A stretch of 64,000 nucleotides of DNA from Absidia repens (taxonomy: Eukaryota > Mucoromycota > Mucoromycetes > Mucorales > Cunninghamellaceae), in NCBI GenBank assembly GCA_002105175.1, contig MCGE01000008.1:310001-374000 (forward strand). Direction: 5' to 3'. Position numbers and translations under genes: made by a program. Below, piece after piece: positions 61,483 through 64,000 of the stretch. Numbering within the stretch: position 1 is the first letter of the stretch; the number at the start of each line of letters is the position of its first letter. Under the pieces are notes generated by a model. The model did not search any database, was not told the DNA's origin, and was given only the letters and a program-made list of their open reading frames with translations.

Positions 61483-64000
61483 TCAATAATAAAGGGTATT
61501 TGGAGGACCGATGCCGAATAAAGGAGGCGACGATGGTCGTCCATGGTATCCAGACGGGGTTGTATATGGTATCTGATATCTGCTGTAATTGTAATCCAAA
61601 TCATCGTTATAATCTCCGTCATCATCATCATCGTAAGTATTGAAAGGCGATAATGGCGGTGGTGGTGGTGGTGGTGATTTCATTGCTGTCCGTTGTGGCA
61701 TGTCATCCTCATTTTCGGCGAAGGCGCTAGTTGTCCGTCGATTCGTCCAAGAACACGATGCGACTTCAGGAGAAAACGGTAACATCATGGATTGCGGTGT
61801 GTCAAAGGAAGTCAATTGTTGCTGCTGCTGATTCTGTGCCTTGGCTGCTTCTCTTTCGCCAGCTCGCCACCACGCTTCGTCTATAGCAAGTTTCACAATT
61901 GGGGTTTTGCGAACATATTCCGATAAGCTAACCAGTGCTGGTAATGACTGCTGATGTTGCTCTTGTTGTGGTTGCAGTTGTTGTTCTTGTTCCTCTTGTT
62001 GTTGTGGTTCCTTTTGCTGTTGCACTTGTTGTGAATGCAGTTGTTGTTCTTGTTCCTTTTGCTGCTGCTGCTGCTGTTGTTGTCGTTGTTGTTGGGAACT
62101 AGTGTCAGAGTTAGCGTTGGAGTCTATCGTGTTGTCACTGCTGAATGCTGATGTACTAATACTGAGTTGTCCACCTCGAGTTGCTCCCTCTTGTCCATCC
62201 ATTCTGGCCGCATATTTCTTCTGTAGGTATCCGTGCTTTGTTTTGGGAAGATTGTGAGGAGGTAATGCAATTCGAATGCTATCGATGTTGTTGTTCTCGT
62301 CGTCGTGCGGTTGTATAGGACGGGTGATATCTTGTTTTCCATCATGAGCTACCGATTTGTCTGATAATGCCTCCGTTTTGAGTGTTCCTGCTGAAGTTGA
62401 TCCATTAAATGCGAAGTTCGATGGTTGTGTTCCCTTCAATAGTGGTGGTGACGGTGAAGATAGTGATTCAGTATCCGTTCGGCATGTGGCTTTGGAGTTG
62501 ATGTTGCTTCTGTGTATTGGCAGCTTGACAATGGCGGACCACGATTTTGATGCGGAAGGATCTGTCGAAGTCGTAGTGAGCAGAGTATTCAAAGAGGTGG
62601 TAGATGTTGTGAGCTGATCGGTATGGGCTGTGTCGTCATTGTTTACTACAGGAGCATCGCAAGAATCCGAATGTTGAGTGATTTGTTGTGGCTGCGACGA
62701 TGATAAGTCAGCTTTTCCCTGTGTTCCACTTGGTGGTGATGATGATGATGATGTTGAAATGGGTGTATTGCCCATAGTAGAGGAGTAAGAGAGCAGAATG
62801 TTTGTTGTTGTTGTTGCTGTTTTCATGTCATTATCTGATTTTTCCACTGTTTCGGGTATCTGTGTTGGTAGCGATATTGTTGTCGCTGATGATGCTGACG
62901 CTGATGCTGACGCTAATGCTGATGCTGATGCTGGCGGTGATGTTGATGCTGACGCTGATGCTGATGTTGATGCTGACGCTGATGCTGATGTTGACGCTGA
63001 CACTGATGATACCGGAGATTGATCTACCTGTTTACCCAATGAAGGCCATTCGACTTCGCGCTTTGCTTCTTGTTGTTTCCTGTTCCAATTCATCTCGTCC
63101 GTTTTGGTTTCCAATAAATGCTGATCGATGCTAGCCATTGTCCAATGACTAGCTGCCTTGTCTTCCGAAGTGGCAGATATCTGTTTGCGCCAGTCGCTTC
63201 GAGGATTGGTCTGTTGTTTCGTCTGTCCACGATCATCAGTTGCCACAAATCTTTGTTGATCCCGGTCCATATTACGCCAGCTGCCGTTGAGTTTTCTTTG
63301 TTTTGAGGAAGACTTCCATCCACCATCGTGCTTTTCTTTTGTTGAACTTGATGGGTATGCTGACTCTTTGCGCGAGTGTGCCGGATGATGGCGTTGGTGC
63401 CCCTGGTCGTTTCCTTCGTTACCCCACCATAGCTTTTTTTCCTGATTTGTTGTGGCCCAGCGGTTGGCATATGCACGGTCTTTGTTTGTTTTGATGCTAG
63501 GAGTGTCCAGTCGCCTTGGTGAATCCAAAGGGATGGAGGAAGAGGAAGAAGTGGTATGACTTGACGCTGTTCTATCGTTGACTGCACTCATTTTCTGAAA
63601 CTTGGTCGTGTCCACTTCATTCTGGGAATCGGTAAGCGGTTGAGTTTCCAAAGCTGTGAAATCCTTAGTCTTGTTGGAAGAATCACTTGCATTGTCATTG
63701 TCAGTATCGTCATCGTCACTGTCGCTACTGTATTGCTGGTCAGATTCACTGTTGCTGCTGTCACTGGCAGAAATAGACGACCGCGTTGTCACATTCTAAA
63801 TATTGTATTGAGAAGGGTAGTAGGTTAGAAATGTCAGATTGGTGGTTGTCTTTTTAATGAAGAATATGTTACTTACCCTTCCGGCCGTAAGGGATACTTG
63901 TTCAGAGGTGTTTGTAACAATTGAGGCGATATCGGATTCATCGGAAGCAATAGAGCTGGTATCATCGGTACCGGTCAATGAGGAGTCACTGTTGGAAGAA
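61483..64000 (-). CDS. large low-complexity Ser/Gln/Ala-rich protein, 5' part outside window
   Basis: Exon 61483-63795 joins an exon that starts beyond the window and ends at 63877 (GCC GGA AGG, then AAT GTG ACA, in phase 0). The protein begins here with acidic Ser/Asp stretches (SSNSDSSLTGTDDTSSIAS, DSDDDDTDNDNASDSSN). It continues with basic Trp-containing parts (WATTNQEKKLWWGNEG and REVEWPSLGKQVDQ). A Ser-Ala repeat encoded by a 12-nt unit (about 62880-63005) follows, then a Gln-rich block (62000-62090) and a Tyr/Asp-rich end (DYNDDLDYNYSRYQ). Such composition is seen in RNA-granule or translation-associated fungal proteins. I recognise no domain. It terminates at 61483 with PLFGIGPPNTLYY. 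Confidence 0.7.

Noticed and set aside
62798..63134. plus-strand Ala/Asp and Leu/Met repeat frames
   Set aside because: They are antisense readings of the 12-nt Ser-Ala repeat in the minus-strand gene.

Overview
This window looks like nuclear DNA of an early-diverging fungus, most likely Mucoromycota and probably Mucorales. The sequence is AT-rich. Nearly every gene is split by short GT-AG introns (about 50-120 nt, one of about 350 nt), often with long T runs beside the acceptor. The gene set (PacC/Rim101, Whi3-like, Ssd1-like, FAT1, Pmp3, PHO80-type cyclin, GATA factor) is fungal. The organism call is an inference from gene content and architecture. I see no rRNA, tRNA or CRISPR array and no bacterial-style operon.

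Layout. 0-3.6 kb: 3' part of a Munc13-like C2/MHD protein (+). 6.2-7.2 kb: HUT1/SLC35B1 transporter (-). 7.4-11.7 kb: Rab3GAP catalytic subunit (+), then an unknown ORF. 12.7-13.9 kb: dolichol-phosphate mannosyltransferase (+). 14.2-15.5 kb: unknown polytopic membrane protein (-). 15.8-18.9 kb: winged-helix-like plus PP2C protein (-). 20.2-21.2 kb: Cue1-like protein (+). 21.9-23.4 kb: AIFM2/FSP1-like oxidoreductase (-). 24.0-25.9 kb: Whi3-like RNA-binding protein (-). 27.0-27.3 kb: tiny two-exon gene (+). 27.9-29.6 kb: GATA factor with broken frames (+). 30.8-32.6 kb: taspase-1 (+). 32.9-33.7 kb: SmD3 (+). 37.1-39.8 kb: FAT1 acyl-CoA synthetase (-). 40.2-42.1 kb: PacC/Rim101 (-). 43.2-45.9 kb: dihydroxy-acid dehydratase (-). 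48.5-49.0 kb: small secretory-pathway membrane protein (-). 49.7-54.1 kb: Ssd1-like pseudo-RNase (-). 54.6-55.9 kb: unidentified damaged gene (-). 56.9-58.0 kb: PCL cyclin (+). 58.3-59.3 kb: unknown (+). 59.4-59.7 kb: a three-exon PMP3 gene (-). 61.5 kb to the end: 3' part of a low-complexity protein (-).

The genes are independent transcription units. Loose themes are secretory-pathway, ER and Golgi functions (HUT1, DPM1, Cue1-like, Rab3GAP, Munc13-like) and growth or stress regulation (Whi3-like, Ssd1-like, PacC, PCL cyclin).

The most interesting unexplained structures lie between or inside genes. First, an unclassified dispersed repeat of about 1.2-1.5 kb is present in four diverged copies plus one fragment, together about a tenth of the window. 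Second, a 911-bp element flanked by TA has 26-bp terminal inverted repeats (a mariner-type MITE) and contains a piece of that repeat. Third, several genes need restored single bases at or near short homopolymers to keep their frames open. The exon-length arithmetic fits a deficit of 1 base (PP2C gene), 3 (GATA gene) and 2 (cyclin gene). Fourth, a GCGGAGATT-type block recurs upstream of three minus-strand genes. Fifth, there is a perfect (GATTAG)8 array, one base per unit away from the canonical fungal telomere repeat.
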